Part shown: one piece after another, positions 31,198 through 40,195 of the stretch
Layout: each line of letters begins with the position of its first letter
Position numbering within the stretch: position 1 is the stretch's first letter
The notes under the pieces: model-generated
The model's input: only the letters and a program-made list of their open reading frames with translations
Database searches by the model: none
Told to the model about the DNA's origin: nothing
Made by a program: the position numbers and the translations under genes
NCBI RefSeq assembly: GCF_000964085.1
Contig: NZ_JZRB01000018.1
Location: 1 to 64,000 of the forward strand
DNA from: Luteibacter yeojuensis
GTDB taxonomy: Bacteria; Pseudomonadota; Gammaproteobacteria; Xanthomonadales; Rhodanobacteraceae
Direction: 5' to 3'
Length of the DNA: 64,000 nucleotides

Positions 31198-33558
31198 ATG
31201 CGCTTCCGCCCCGTTGCCCCGGCCACCCTCGCCGCGGCGCTCGCCCTCGCGCTCGCCACCGCCATCACGCCCGCTTTCGCCGCCGCGCCCCGCGAGGTGG
31301 CCGTGGATATCGCGGTGCCCGCGGCACCGCTTGGGCAGGCATTGACCACGCTCGCCGCGCAGCTGCACGTGCAGCTCGCCGTGGACCCGGCCCTGGTCCG
31401 CGACCTGCAGGCACCTGCGGTCAGCGGCCATTTCACGGCGCGCCAGGCGCTATCGCGGATCCTTGCGGGCACGCACCTTGTCGCGACGGAACAGGATGGC
31501 GTGCTGCTCATCCAGGTCAGCAGCGACGCACGCGCGGCCACCACCGCCCTCGATGCCGTGACCGTCACCGGCCTGACCTCGGGTTACGTGGCCCACGAGA
31601 CCACCGCGGCCACCAAGACCACCACCCCGCTGCTGGAGACACCGCAGTCGATCACGGTGATCACGCGCGACCAGCTGGATGCGCGTGCCGTCCAGAGCGT
31701 GAGCCAGGCGCTGCGCTACACACCGGGCGTGCTCGCGGAAGAATTCGGTGGCGTCGAGACGAAGGCCGACTACTTCTCCCTGCGCGGCTTCCCCGACGCC
31801 AACCCCTACCTCGACGGCCTCTCCACGCTCACGTACTTCACGGTGCTCGCGCCGGTGATCGAGACCGAAGGCCTGGACCGCGTGGAAGTGCTCCGTGGCC
31901 CATCGTCCGTGCTGTACGGGCAGGCCACCAGCCCGGGCGGCATGGTGAACGTGGTGAGCAAACATCCGCTCGACACGCCGTTGCACGAGGTGTCGGCGGC
32001 CACGGGTTCGTATGGCCGCGCCCAGGCGTCGTTCGACATGTCCGGCCCGCTCGACCGCGACCGCCACTGGCTTTACCGCGTGACCGGGCTGGGCCTGGAC
32101 ACCGGTACGCAGACCGACCACGTCCGCGACAAGCGCGTGTTCATCGCGCCGGCCATCACCTGGGCGCCCTCCGAAGACACCCACCTCACGCTGCTGACCC
32201 ATTACAGCTACCGCGACGCGAACAGCCCGCCCAACGACCTGCCGCTGCAGGGCACGCTCTACGGCAACCCCAACGGCAAGATCCCCTCGGATTTCTACGA
32301 CGGTGACCCGAACTTCGATCGCTTCGCGCGCCGTGAATACGCGGTGGGCTATGAGTTCGAACACCGCTTCAGCGACCTGTTCACGTTCCGCCAGAACGCC
32401 CGGTATGCACACGCGAACCTGCGCTATTCCATCATCGGCGCCGCCGGGCTCGAGGACGACCTGCGCACCCTCGATCGCTACGCGTTCCGTACGGCGGCGA
32501 GCAGCGACGTCGCCAATGTCGATAACCAGGCGGAGTTCCGCTTCGACACGGGTGCCGTGCGCCACACCGTGCTGGCAGGCGTGGATTACCTCCATGCCGG
32601 CGACCGCTGGGCGGAACAGGACCCCGAGGTGCCATCGCTCGACCTCTTCGCGCCGGTGTATGGCATCACGGTGGACCTGCCGCCCGTGGACTACAGTGTC
32701 ACCCACACCATCCGCCAGCTCGGCACCTACGCGCAGGACCAGCTGCGCATCGGCCAGTGGGCGGCCACGGTAAGCCTGCGCAAGGACTGGGCGAGCACGC
32801 AGACCACCGACCGCCTCGAAGACGCACGCGATACGCAGCAGTCGGATCGCTTCACCTGGCGCGCGGGCCTTGTCTATCTCTTTGACAACGGCATCGCCCC
32901 CTACATCAACGCGTCGACATCGTTCACCCCGTCGACGGGCAGTTCGTTCGAGGGCACGCCGTTCAGGCCGAACCTGGGCAAGAGCTACGAGGCGGGCGTG
33001 AAGTTCCAGCCGCGCGGGCAGAACAGCTATGTCATGGCGTCGGTCTACCAGCTGACCCAGAGCAACGTGCTCACCATGGACCTTGCGCACCCCGAGTTCC
33101 AGGTGCAGTCGGGCGAAGTACGTATTCGTGGCGCAGAGCTGTCGGCGGTGGGTGATCTTGGCAACGACCTGAGTTTCATCACGGGCTACACCTGGATGGA
33201 TGGCGTCCAGCTGCGCAACAACGACGGCACGCAGGGCAAACGCCCGCGCGACGTGCCGCGCAACATGGCCAACCTCTGGCTCGACAAGGCGTTCCTCAGC
33301 GGGCCGCTGCGTGGCTTCGGCGTCGCGGCGGGCCTGCGCTACGTCGGTTCGACGTACGGCGACCTGGCCAACACGATCCGGCTGCCCTCCACGACGCTGG
33401 TCGACGCGGCCATCCGTTACGAACTGCCACAGTGGCGATTTTCGCTCAACGCGCAGAACGTGTTCGACAAGGAGTACATCGGCAGCTGCCAGGGCGCCGT
33501 GGGGTGTCAGTACGGCCTGCGCCGCGCGTGGATGGCGAAAGCCACGTTCAGCTGGTAA
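31198..33558 (+). CDS. TonB-dependent siderophore receptor with STN signalling domain
   Basis: A 786-residue outer-membrane transducer. MRFRPVAPATLAAALALALA and the following ATAITPAFA form the signal peptide. An STN domain comes next (VPAAPLGQALTTLAAQLHVQ, then ALSRILAGT), then the plug (LETPQSITVITRDQLDARAV, SQALRYTPGVLAEEFGG, GLDRVEVLRGPSSVLYGQAT) and a 22-strand barrel ending ATFSW with the terminal aromatic. The plug wording (TPQSITVITR, RGPSSVLYGQ) is that of ferric-siderophore receptors. STN domains occur in receptors that regulate their own synthesis through FecR/FecI, matching the neighbours. The siderophore itself cannot be told from sequence. Confidence 0.95.
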   Translation: MRFRPVAPATLAAALALALATAITPAFAAAPREVAVDIAVPAAPLGQALTTLAAQLHVQLAVDPALVRDLQAPAVSGHFTARQALSRILAGTHLVATEQDGVLLIQVSSDARAATTALDAVTVTGLTSGYVAHETTAATKTTTPLLETPQSITVITRDQLDARAVQSVSQALRYTPGVLAEEFGGVETKADYFSLRGFPDANPYLDGLSTLTYFTVLAPVIETEGLDRVEVLRGPSSVLYGQATSPGGMVNVVSKHPLDTPLHEVSAATGSYGRAQASFDMSGPLDRDRHWLYRVTGLGLDTGTQTDHVRDKRVFIAPAITWAPSEDTHLTLLTHYSYRDANSPPNDLPLQGTLYGNPNGKIPSDFYDGDPNFDRFARREYAVGYEFEHRFSDLFTFRQNARYAHANLRYSIIGAAGLEDDLRTLDRYAFRTAASSDVANVDNQAEFRFDTGAVRHTVLAGVDYLHAGDRWAEQDPEVPSLDLFAPVYGITVDLPPVDYSVTHTIRQLGTYAQDQLRIGQWAATVSLRKDWASTQTTDRLEDARDTQQSDRFTWRAGLVYLFDNGIAPYINASTSFTPSTGSSFEGTPFRPNLGKSYEAGVKFQPRGQNSYVMASVYQLTQSNVLTMDLAHPEFQVQSGEVRIRGAELSAVGDLGNDLSFITGYTWMDGVQLRNNDGTQGKRPRDVPRNMANLWLDKAFLSGPLRGFGVAAGLRYVGSTYGDLANTIRLPSTTLVDAAIRYELPQWRFSLNAQNVFDKEYIGSCQGAVGCQYGLRRAWMAKATFSW

Positions 33559-33564
33559 GCGCGC

Positions 33565-34683
33565 GTGAAGCGCAGGGCATTGAGGGCGTGGGATCGCGTG
33601 CACACGTGGTCGAGCCTCGTCGTCACCGTTTTTCTCTTCGTGGCCGGGCTGACCGGGTTGCCCCTGTTGTTCAGCGACGAGATATCGGATGCGTTCGATC
33701 CCTCCCTGCCCGGTTTGTCGGGGCAGGCGGGGCGGGCACCCGTGGATGCCATGGTGCGCGATGTCGAACGCGCGCACCCCGGCCACGTGGTCGTGGCGAC
33801 GTTCCTTGATCCGCGGCATGCGCGCGTCACCGTCACCTCGGCATCGTCGTGGGCTGCGTTTCGCGACGATGCCGATAGCGCGGTAAGTACCGTCTTCGAT
33901 GTCGCGACGGGAAAGGTGGTGCTGGCGGGGCGGGCGGACAATGGGCCGGGCGATGCGTTCATCCAGGTCGTCCACGATATCCACGAGTCTTTGTTCCTGG
34001 GCCCGCCGGGTACGTGGGTGATGCTCTTGGTGGCGCTGTGCTTCCTCGCATCGCTGGCATCGGGCATCGTGCTCTATGCACCCTTCAACCGTGGCGTCGG
34101 CTTCGCGAACGTGCGCAGGCAGCGCACGCGCACGGCGTGGCTGGATAGGCACAACTTCCATGGCATCGTGCTGGCCGCGTGGGCCTGCGTCGTAGCAGCC
34201 ACGGGCATGCTCAACGCGCTGGAGCGGCCCCTGTTCGACCGATGGCAGGCGCATGAGGTGACCCCGCGCATTGCGGCCACCGACGTGGGCGCGCCGCCGG
34301 TGGGGCCTGCGCGCCGCGTGTCGCTGGATCGCGCCATCGCCGCGGCGAGGCGGGCGACGCCCGGCATGCGTCTTACGGGCATCGTCTTCCCCGGTAGCCC
34401 GTACGGCACGCCGGTGCATTTCGTCGCGTGGTCGCAAGGTGCATCCACGCTGACCGCGGAGCTCTACCAGCCGGTGTTGGTCGACGCGCGCACCGCTACC
34501 GTGACGGCCGTGCTGCCGATGCCGTGGTACCTGCGCAGCATCGAGCTATCGCGGCCGTTGCACTTCGGCAACGTGGGCGGGCTGGCCATGAAAATTGCAT
34601 GGGCGGCCGCCGATGCTTTGCTGATGGGGCTGCTCGGTAGCGGCATCTATCTCTGGCTGACGCGCCGACGGCGACCCGGATAG
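33565..34683 (+). CDS. PepSY-associated membrane protein (iron uptake)
   Basis: A 372-residue inner-membrane protein with four transmembrane helices and a periplasmic PepSY region. It starts MKRRALRAWDRVHTWSSLVV, with the family's W-x-x-x-H-x-W motif in helix 1. Then VTVFLFVAGLTGLPLLFSDE, DIHESLFLGPPGTWVMLLVA, LDRHNFHGIVLAAWACVVAA (H-x-x-x-G) and a last helix DALLMGLLGSGIYLWLTRR. Proteins of this type often follow siderophore receptors and are thought to reduce ferric siderophores in the periplasm with conserved His as haem ligands. It starts six bases after the receptor stop, so it belongs to the same operon. Confidence 0.9.
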   Translation: MKRRALRAWDRVHTWSSLVVTVFLFVAGLTGLPLLFSDEISDAFDPSLPGLSGQAGRAPVDAMVRDVERAHPGHVVVATFLDPRHARVTVTSASSWAAFRDDADSAVSTVFDVATGKVVLAGRADNGPGDAFIQVVHDIHESLFLGPPGTWVMLLVALCFLASLASGIVLYAPFNRGVGFANVRRQRTRTAWLDRHNFHGIVLAAWACVVAATGMLNALERPLFDRWQAHEVTPRIAATDVGAPPVGPARRVSLDRAIAAARRATPGMRLTGIVFPGSPYGTPVHFVAWSQGASTLTAELYQPVLVDARTATVTAVLPMPWYLRSIELSRPLHFGNVGGLAMKIAWAAADALLMGLLGSGIYLWLTRRRRPG

Positions 34684-35318
34684 CCTGCTTGGCCAGACAG
34701 GCTTGAAAGGATTCTTGAGTCCGGGCCTTCGGACAAGCATTTCATGCCCTACCCATGCAAACTGACCGACGTCCCGTTCCTCCCCGTACGGTCTCGCCCA
34801 GATGGCCCCGGATCACCGGTCGACGAAGAATGAAACGTTCGCTGCACCGCCTTGGCCAATCGGGCCTGGCTTCGGTCGATGGCCAGATAGGCAAGCCGCT
34901 CCTGCGCTGGGGCCGCCCATGCTCGGTCGCGCATGCCGAGTGGATGATTCCTCCGAAACGCGCATTGGTATTGAGGGGACCAGATCCTTCTTGCCCACAC
35001 CGCCTTTCACCGCTCGTCAGCTCTTGCAACGGGGCTTGCAGGCTTGAAGATTGCCCTCGATCACATTGCCGCTGGGCGTAGCGCTTCCCCAGGCAGACGG
35101 GGTCAAGATCTCTAGCTTCCACGCCCAGGTTTGAGAGGGAATCGACGTCGACCCCTGCCGGATTCTCTGCATAGGGAACTTCCACTATCTGCTCTTACGC
35201 GGGCGGTAGCTCGGCCTTCACGAATGTCATCAACTACCACCCCATGCTCGCCTTCTACACCGATGTCGACGGATCGTCAGATGGCCCCGACCGTGGGCTC
35301 TCGATAGGACGCACAACT
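34684..35318. other. Gene-poor stretch after the iron operon
   Basis: More than 600 bases with no recognisable gene. Several frames of 60-110 codons overlap on both strands without family resemblance. It may hold a decayed gene that I cannot identify. Confidence 0.35.
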
Positions 35319-35915
35319 ATGAGAAAGTTACTTATTTTGGCCATTGCCACCGGCTCGGTAGTCACCAGGGCGATTGCATTTGCGCAAGCCAGCGGCGGCG
35401 CCGCCAGTGGATCAGCCAGTGGTCAAGTGGGGCAAGCCGGACAAGCCGGACAGGCCGGACAGGCCGGATCAACGAGCCAGCAGGATCGGATGGGCCAGAC
35501 CGGCCGCACCGGGCAGACCAATTCGCCCACTCAACCTGCGCAAAATGGTGCTCAGGGTTCGTCGACATCCGATCCCACCGGCTCGGGGAGTAGCACCTCA
35601 GACAGCATGGGAAGCGGTGCCCATTCCGGTCGCGGCAAGACGGGCCAATCCGGCAGCCACACGGGATCGGGTCAGTCCAATGGCTCGAACGCGGGCTCGT
35701 CGAGTAGTGGGGGGGACGTCGAATGGATCATCCTCCGGCTCATCCGGGAGCGGCTCCCAGACCCCACCGACCTCGGGCGGTCGATGATTCAAAGGCAGTC
35801 GTTTTTGTGCGCCAAAGTCGCGGCTATGAACGATCCGTCGTGGGGCGGTACCCGGTACCGCCCCATGCCCAAAATGGCTCGGCTTGGGGCCCGGCACTGT
35901 AACCATGCAAAATAG
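35319..35915 (+). CDS. Exported low-complexity Gly/Ser/Gln protein
   Basis: A 198-residue protein. MRKLLILAIATGSVVTRAIA plus FAQA is a probable signal peptide. Residues of about 30-130 are low complexity: four tandem GQAGQAG units, then Q-T-G-R-T-G-Q and many SG/SSS stretches. The end (WIILRLIRERLPDPTDLGRS onward) is different in character and may be a frame shift past the natural end, since GDVEWIILRLIRERL would fit a short C-terminal helix. Tandem DNA repeats (GGACAGGCC, about 35440-35466) make length change likely. Similar in flavour to the Gln-rich protein at 7160. Confidence 0.55.
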   Translation: MRKLLILAIATGSVVTRAIAFAQASGGAASGSASGQVGQAGQAGQAGQAGSTSQQDRMGQTGRTGQTNSPTQPAQNGAQGSSTSDPTGSGSSTSDSMGSGAHSGRGKTGQSGSHTGSGQSNGSNAGSSSSGGDVEWIILRLIRERLPDPTDLGRSMIQRQSFLCAKVAAMNDPSWGGTRYRPMPKMARLGARHCNHAK

Positions 35916-36026
35916 CTCACACTTATGGCATGCGGTTACGGGCTACCTTACTGCCGACCTCATTAATCGAACAGTATGCAGGGAGCCTCATATCCCTCTC
36001 TGTGAGCGGAGCTAACGCGTGCTTTT

Positions 36027-36779
36027 ATGCGGGATCTGGCGAAGAAGAATGTAGAGGGGAATGACTGCGTGCAGATCGGGTGGGTAGGCCAGACGGCGTC
36101 GGCTGCCGTCGAGTTGGCCAGTTATGCTGACACGCCACAAGGGCAGGGGCTGTGGCAGGCAATGCTCGACGGTCGGGAGCCGATCACAGCCGATGGAATC
36201 GACGTGTGGATCATTGCATGCGATGGGCCGACTCACGCGGTCGGGCTCATCGCCGATGCCAGGGCGACGTTCGCAGCAGCCAAGCCCATTCTTGTCCTAC
36301 TGCAACGCGGACCGGGCGACGTGACGCGAGCATTGCTGGACGATGGCGCCGACGATGTTCAGGATCACCGTATCGCGACTTCGGAGCTAGCTGCACGAGC
36401 GTTGGCCCTCTATCGTCGTAGTAGTCGATCCACCGCTGCGATCACGCAAGTGGGTGACCTTGTCGTTGACATATCCACCCGCCAAGCCACATGGCGAGGC
36501 GCCCCATTGCTGCTAAGACCTAAGGTGTTCGATCTGCTTGCTCTTCTGCTACAGAGCGCGCCTGGTCCCGTACCGAGCGCAACGATACGCAAACAACTGT
36601 GGTCAAGTGATGCCAATGGTGCGAAGCTACGAAGTGTCGTATGGCACCTTCGGCAGGTTCTCGTCCCGCTTATGGGACCAAGGGCTGTTACGTCTGTGAA
36701 TAACGAGGGTTATGCGTTGGCGCAGACCATGCGCTACGTCGCACCGGAAGAGGTGCCGGCGCCGTCACCTCTGCGCTAG
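36027..36779 (+). CDS. Orphan OmpR-type winged-helix regulator with a degenerate receiver
   Basis: A 250-residue protein. Residues of about 15-125 have a receiver-like alternation (GIDVWIIACDGPTHAVGLIA, KPILVLLQRGPGD, LLDDGADDV) but no clear Asp pocket or acceptor site. The C-terminal 100 residues are a PhoB/OmpR-type DNA-binding domain: VGDLVVDISTRQATWRGAPL, LLRPKVFDLLALLLQSAPGP, GAKLRSVVWHLRQVLVPLMG (recognition helix) and VTSVNNEGYAL (wing). So it probably binds DNA without phosphorylation control. No kinase is adjacent. A broken paralogue lies at 41262. Confidence 0.75.
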   Translation: MRDLAKKNVEGNDCVQIGWVGQTASAAVELASYADTPQGQGLWQAMLDGREPITADGIDVWIIACDGPTHAVGLIADARATFAAAKPILVLLQRGPGDVTRALLDDGADDVQDHRIATSELAARALALYRRSSRSTAAITQVGDLVVDISTRQATWRGAPLLLRPKVFDLLALLLQSAPGPVPSATIRKQLWSSDANGAKLRSVVWHLRQVLVPLMGPRAVTSVNNEGYALAQTMRYVAPEEVPAPSPLR

Positions 36780-36799
36780 CGGAGGGCCGCTGCCACCGG

Positions 36800-37039
36800 T
36801 CAGCGAGTGGGCCGTCGTAGGGTAGTGGCTTGCAATTGATGCGTGTAAAGGCGCCAAAGTCCATCGGCGCCTTCGATGCTCAGGTATGCCTTGATGTCAT
36901 CAGCTGACAGGACGGTGACGACCTCGGCGGCAAATCTAATAGCTTCGCCACGGGATGAGAAGGCGCGAGGCACACCCTCAGGCCGCCAGACATGCCAGAT
37001 TCCATTGGGGGGTTGGAGGGGGAGGTCGAAAAGGCGCAT
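36800..37039 (-). CDS. Family D DUF2188-like small protein
   Basis: A 79-residue protein MRLFDLPLQPPNGIWHVWRP, then a helix GEAIRFAAEVVTVLSADDIK and AYLSIEGADGLWRLYTHQL. It is a close paralogue of 12727 (same order, same SIEGxDGxWRL turn) and a more distant one of 5952. Converges with the regulator at 36027, with only 20 bases between the stops. Role unknown; the fold resembles DUF2188. Confidence 0.68.
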   Translation of the reverse strand: MRLFDLPLQPPNGIWHVWRPEGVPRAFSSRGEAIRFAAEVVTVLSADDIKAYLSIEGADGLWRLYTHQLQATTLRRPTR

Positions 37040-37429
37040 AGGTTTGCCTGCGTCAAAGGGATACTATGACGCGACGAGACGCGCAGAACACTGCGCCTGG
37101 TCGCTGGGGCGCGCGATCCAGTACGCACCTACATCAGCCGGTCCCATGGACGTTTGGCCGGCTTACGAGAATCGGCCTGCTGGGCGCCGTCTCGCCGACG
37201 CGCGGGCGTCGCGGATCGGTAGCTTGGTCGTAGCGAACTCTCCACTCCTGACAAAGCAACCACTGGGGCGGGCGATCAACATACGCCCGTACACACCGCT
37301 CGTGTCAAAGCGATTTATCGAGGCACGGCAACGTTGATCGCCGCCCCACAGAAAGAGACACCATGGTCCTTCACAAAGCGCACGGTGTTAACGCATACAG
37401 CAATCGGCAGGCGGAAAAGCTAAAGTCCC
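37040..37429. other. Gene-poor stretch
   Basis: No recognisable gene. A 31-codon frame at 37363 with AAGAGACACC upstream might encode a peptide, but nothing supports it. Confidence 0.35.
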
Positions 37430-38098
37430 ATGCCAGTAAGTGCACGATTGCCCTCTAGGATGGTGCAAGCGCCTGGTCACTGGGAAGATGCTTATACCGT
37501 TCCGACGTCGATGCGATTTGATGCCGCGTGGCATCAGCGTCGAAGCCGGTATGGGCTGTGGTGGATCCCCGTCGAGGATGCCGCTCTCATCGAGTATCTG
37601 GCAATGGCGCGAGCATGCCTCGGCGACTGGCTGCACCCGCAGTCGAGGCGACAAGCGCACGTCACGATCTTCGTAAACGTCTTCGAACCGGCCGCGCTCC
37701 ACCGTACCGCCGAATGGACCGCGGCCGCGCAGGTTAGCCAGCGCCCCGATCTGGCACGGCGCGATCGCAGCCCAGTGCTCCTCACATGTCGACACCCGAA
37801 GTCCTTTACCGCCGCCGCATGTTTGCCCCTTGACGAGCCGCAAGGACTGATCCGCCGTTGGCGCGCGGCTTTGGGGCGACGCCGTCTCGAAGAGCGAAGC
37901 GTGGCTTATGTCCCCCATATCACGCTCGGGGTGTACCGTGCACGGGTCGCCATCGCAGCGGTGCGTGACCGTCTTGCCAGCATGCCAGTGCCGCCCGCGG
38001 GCATGCTCGGGAACGAATTGTGCTACGGCAGCTACGACCCGCGCGATATGGCAGGTCCGCTTACACCACGGTGTCGCCTACGGTTGTCCACATCATAG
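37430..38098 (+). CDS. 2H phosphoesterase (2'-5' RNA ligase-like)
   Basis: A 222-residue protein with the two His-x-Thr motifs of the 2H superfamily: QAHVTIFVNVF in the middle and VPHITLGVYRAR near the end, 86 residues apart. The strands around them (YGLWWIPVEDAALIEYLAMA, PVLLTCRHPKSFTAAACLPL) fit the bilobal fold. Family members hydrolyse cyclic 2',3'-phosphates or ligate RNA ends; in bacteria the native substrate is often unknown. The start is taken as the frame start; MRFDAAWHQ at residue 28 is an alternative. It stands alone on its strand between two small genes. Confidence 0.85.
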   Translation: MPVSARLPSRMVQAPGHWEDAYTVPTSMRFDAAWHQRRSRYGLWWIPVEDAALIEYLAMARACLGDWLHPQSRRQAHVTIFVNVFEPAALHRTAEWTAAAQVSQRPDLARRDRSPVLLTCRHPKSFTAAACLPLDEPQGLIRRWRAALGRRRLEERSVAYVPHITLGVYRARVAIAAVRDRLASMPVPPAGMLGNELCYGSYDPRDMAGPLTPRCRLRLSTS

Positions 38099-38459
38099 GC
38101 CGTTCGGCGACCCCCGCAGATAATCCTGCAGGTGTCACGCCTCCTGACGAAATCGACTTGGTCAGCTGCATTGGCGTGCTTGCCAAGAGGCGCCGACAGT
38201 CCGGCCCAAGGCGTATTACCCGTCTCAACGCGACGGGTGGCGTCCATGGAGCGACTTCAAACGCTCGTTTCGAAACCGGAGCGTGTGATCCATGTGCAGC
38301 ATCCTCGCCCCCTGTCCGAAGCCAAGCGGCATTCGTGGCGTCGCCGAATTCGCGCCGATGGCAGTTGCCCACCGCTCAAGGAGCGATTCGCGCCGACGCA
38401 GCGTTTTGAGGCGGCCGCGCGTAGGATGGTCGGCTCCGGTGACGATGGCGAGGTGACAA
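38099..38459. other. Gene-poor stretch
   Basis: No gene recognised. GAGGTGACAA immediately ahead of 38460 is the ribosome site of the GFA gene. Confidence 0.35.
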
Positions 38460-38846
38460 ATGGCGAGCGGCGCATGTCGGTGCGGGCAAGTTAGCTTTGA
38501 GGTCACAGGTTCGCCTATGCGTTGTGGCATCTGCCACTGCCTAGACTGCCGGGCCCGCTCGGGAGCTCCCTTTGTCGTTTTCGTGATTTTCCGCCATCAC
38601 CAAGTCCGCCTCGTCGGCGAGCGAATAGGCATACCTAGCCGATCCGGGCGGCGCGAGGCGTGTGCGCGCTGCGGATCGGCGCTCTGCTGGGTCGACGACG
38701 TCGCGGGGGAGATTGAGCTCTACACTGGCTACTTCCTGCAGCCGGGACTGTACGCGCCAAGCTACGAGGTATGGACCGTGCGCCGTGAGCCTTGGATGCC
38801 ATCGTTTGGTTTGCCGCAGTTTGAGCACGATCGTCCTTTGGCTTGA
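38460..38846 (+). CDS. GFA-family zinc protein, copy 2
   Basis: A 128-residue paralogue of 19733 with the same zinc-binding cysteines: C-R-C-G-Q, CGICHCLDCRARSG and CARCGSALCW. Both end in the YEVWTxRREPWxP strand pair and are the same length. One copy therefore sits at the edge of the mobile region and one in array D. Function as for the first copy: a GFA/CENP-V beta-tent fold, substrate unknown. Confidence 0.88.
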   Translation: MASGACRCGQVSFEVTGSPMRCGICHCLDCRARSGAPFVVFVIFRHHQVRLVGERIGIPSRSGRREACARCGSALCWVDDVAGEIELYTGYFLQPGLYAPSYEVWTVRREPWMPSFGLPQFEHDRPLA

Positions 38847-38933
38847 GCATCTATCACGCGATCGGCGACCATGGGGGCGGCGCGCGGTGGAGAAGGTCAA
38901 GTGGGCTAGACCCCGACACGTCACAAGCCTGCG

Positions 38934-39520
38934 TCAGCCAGCCGAGCTTCCCTTTAAGCGTTCTTGAAAGCGTAAAGTCGCCAGGCATCGCCGCCGAGTC
39001 TTGGCCTCGGACAGGACCCGAGCGAGCGGCTCGGGCATACGCAAATGGTAGCCCTGCACCATGTCAACGTTCAGACTGTCTAACAGCCGCAACGCAGCTT
39101 CGTCTTCCGCGTATTCGGCGACGGTCTGCAAACCCAGCACGCCGACAACCTTGCAGAAGCTCTTCACAGAGACCATGTCGATTGGTTTTGTGCTGAGCCC
39201 GACGACCAATTGACCGTCGATTTTGAGGTAATCCACCGCCAGACTTTTCAAGTAGCCAAACGATGCAACGCCTGCGCCGACGTCGTCGAGCGCTATCCGG
39301 ATGCCCCGCGCCTTGAGCTCACTTAAAAACTGCGATGCGGCCGCCAGATTCGTCACCGCAGCGGTCTCAGTGACTGCAAAACAAAGCGATTCCACGTCAA
39401 AGAGCGCTTGATCGACTTTTGTCGCGGACGAAGCGGTGAAAAGTGGGATCACTTACAAATTGGCCGGATAGGTTGACACCGATGTGCGCACCGCGGGTAT
39501 TCCGTCTCAAGCGGTCACCG
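38934..39520 (-). pseudogene. EAL domain (cyclic-di-GMP phosphodiesterase) remnant
   Basis: Two frames together cover the second half of an EAL domain. The upstream part (39397-39520) gives GVNLSGQFVSDPTFHRFVR; after a shift near 39420 follow LCFAVTETAAVTNLAAASQF, RIALDDVGAGVASFGYLKSL, VDYLKIDGQLVVGL, TVAEYAED and MVQGYHLRMPEPL. DDVGAG replaces the usual DDFGTG, and the signature E-A-L strand itself is missing. Without the N-terminal half it cannot hydrolyse cyclic-di-GMP. Confidence 0.8.
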
Positions 39521-39560
39521 AGGAAGCCGATAGAGTGGGCGACACGTACGGAGCATTGGC

Positions 39561-39961
39561 ATGACCAAGGACACGGCACTAACTCTGGTCGAAAACGCGT
39601 TTGCATTCATTCACAACCTGAACGTATTCGCCGCCCTCATCAAGGTGGGCGCAGCCATCCATTACGACCCGACGTTGGTCCGCACGCCGCAGAAGGGGTC
39701 TGGTCGCCTACTCCGTGGTGGCCACCGGCATCCTCTACGGCTCGGTGGCGGCCGATGACATCGGATGGCGGCGTTGACTCTCGCGTATCCCGTAGCGCGT
39801 CGTGGCGTTCGTCGCGATGGTCATGGTCACCATGGTGACGTAAGGCACCTTCACGGCCGCGGCTCGCATTGCCGGCCGCGATTACGAGCGCGTGGGCGAC
39901 GCCGAGCCCGCGCCGATGCGTCGCTCGTTCGACGAGCGCCCCGATACGGCGGCCGCTCCAT
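39561..39961 (+). pseudogene. Small membrane protein, frameshifted
   Basis: From ATG 39561: MTKDTALTLVENAFAFIHNL, NVFAALIKVGAAIHYDPTLV, RTPQK; then, after a shift near 39699, GLVAYSVVATGILYGSVAAD and DIGWRR with a stop. A further frame continues RVVAFVAMVMVTMVT, stop, GTFTAAARIAGRDYERVGD and on to about 39961. The hydrophobic stretches and the Arg-rich end fit one inner-membrane protein of about 130 residues broken at two or three places. Family unknown. Confidence 0.5.
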
Positions 39962-40195
39962 GACGAGGCATGCCAGGTCGGACTGCCGGGTGGGTGCGTA
40001 TCGGGCGATCTTGCGGGCCAGTCGGTTAGTCGTCGCGTGATCCGGGTGGCTATCCGTCGCCGAGGCAACGGGTGGCCGTGTCCGCAGACGGGCATTGGCC
40101 GTCCGCGGACACCAAGGTCGCATTAATAGTCAGCCTATGGCTTGGCTGGCACGCGCCTTGCTGACGAGGTGGGGTCTTAATGCACGGAGACGAAC
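39962..40195. other. No recognised gene
   Basis: Short stretch between the broken membrane gene and the DUF922 gene; I see nothing interpretable. Confidence 0.3.

Noticed and set aside
31450-34437. A 995-codon open frame on the minus strand
   Set aside because: It is antisense to the siderophore receptor and PepSY genes. GC-rich third positions keep the opposite strand open. Its translation is Arg/His/Gly-rich without any domain.
34749-35185. Overlapping frames on both strands as an IS remnant
   Set aside because: No transposase motif, inverted repeats or target duplication could be seen.
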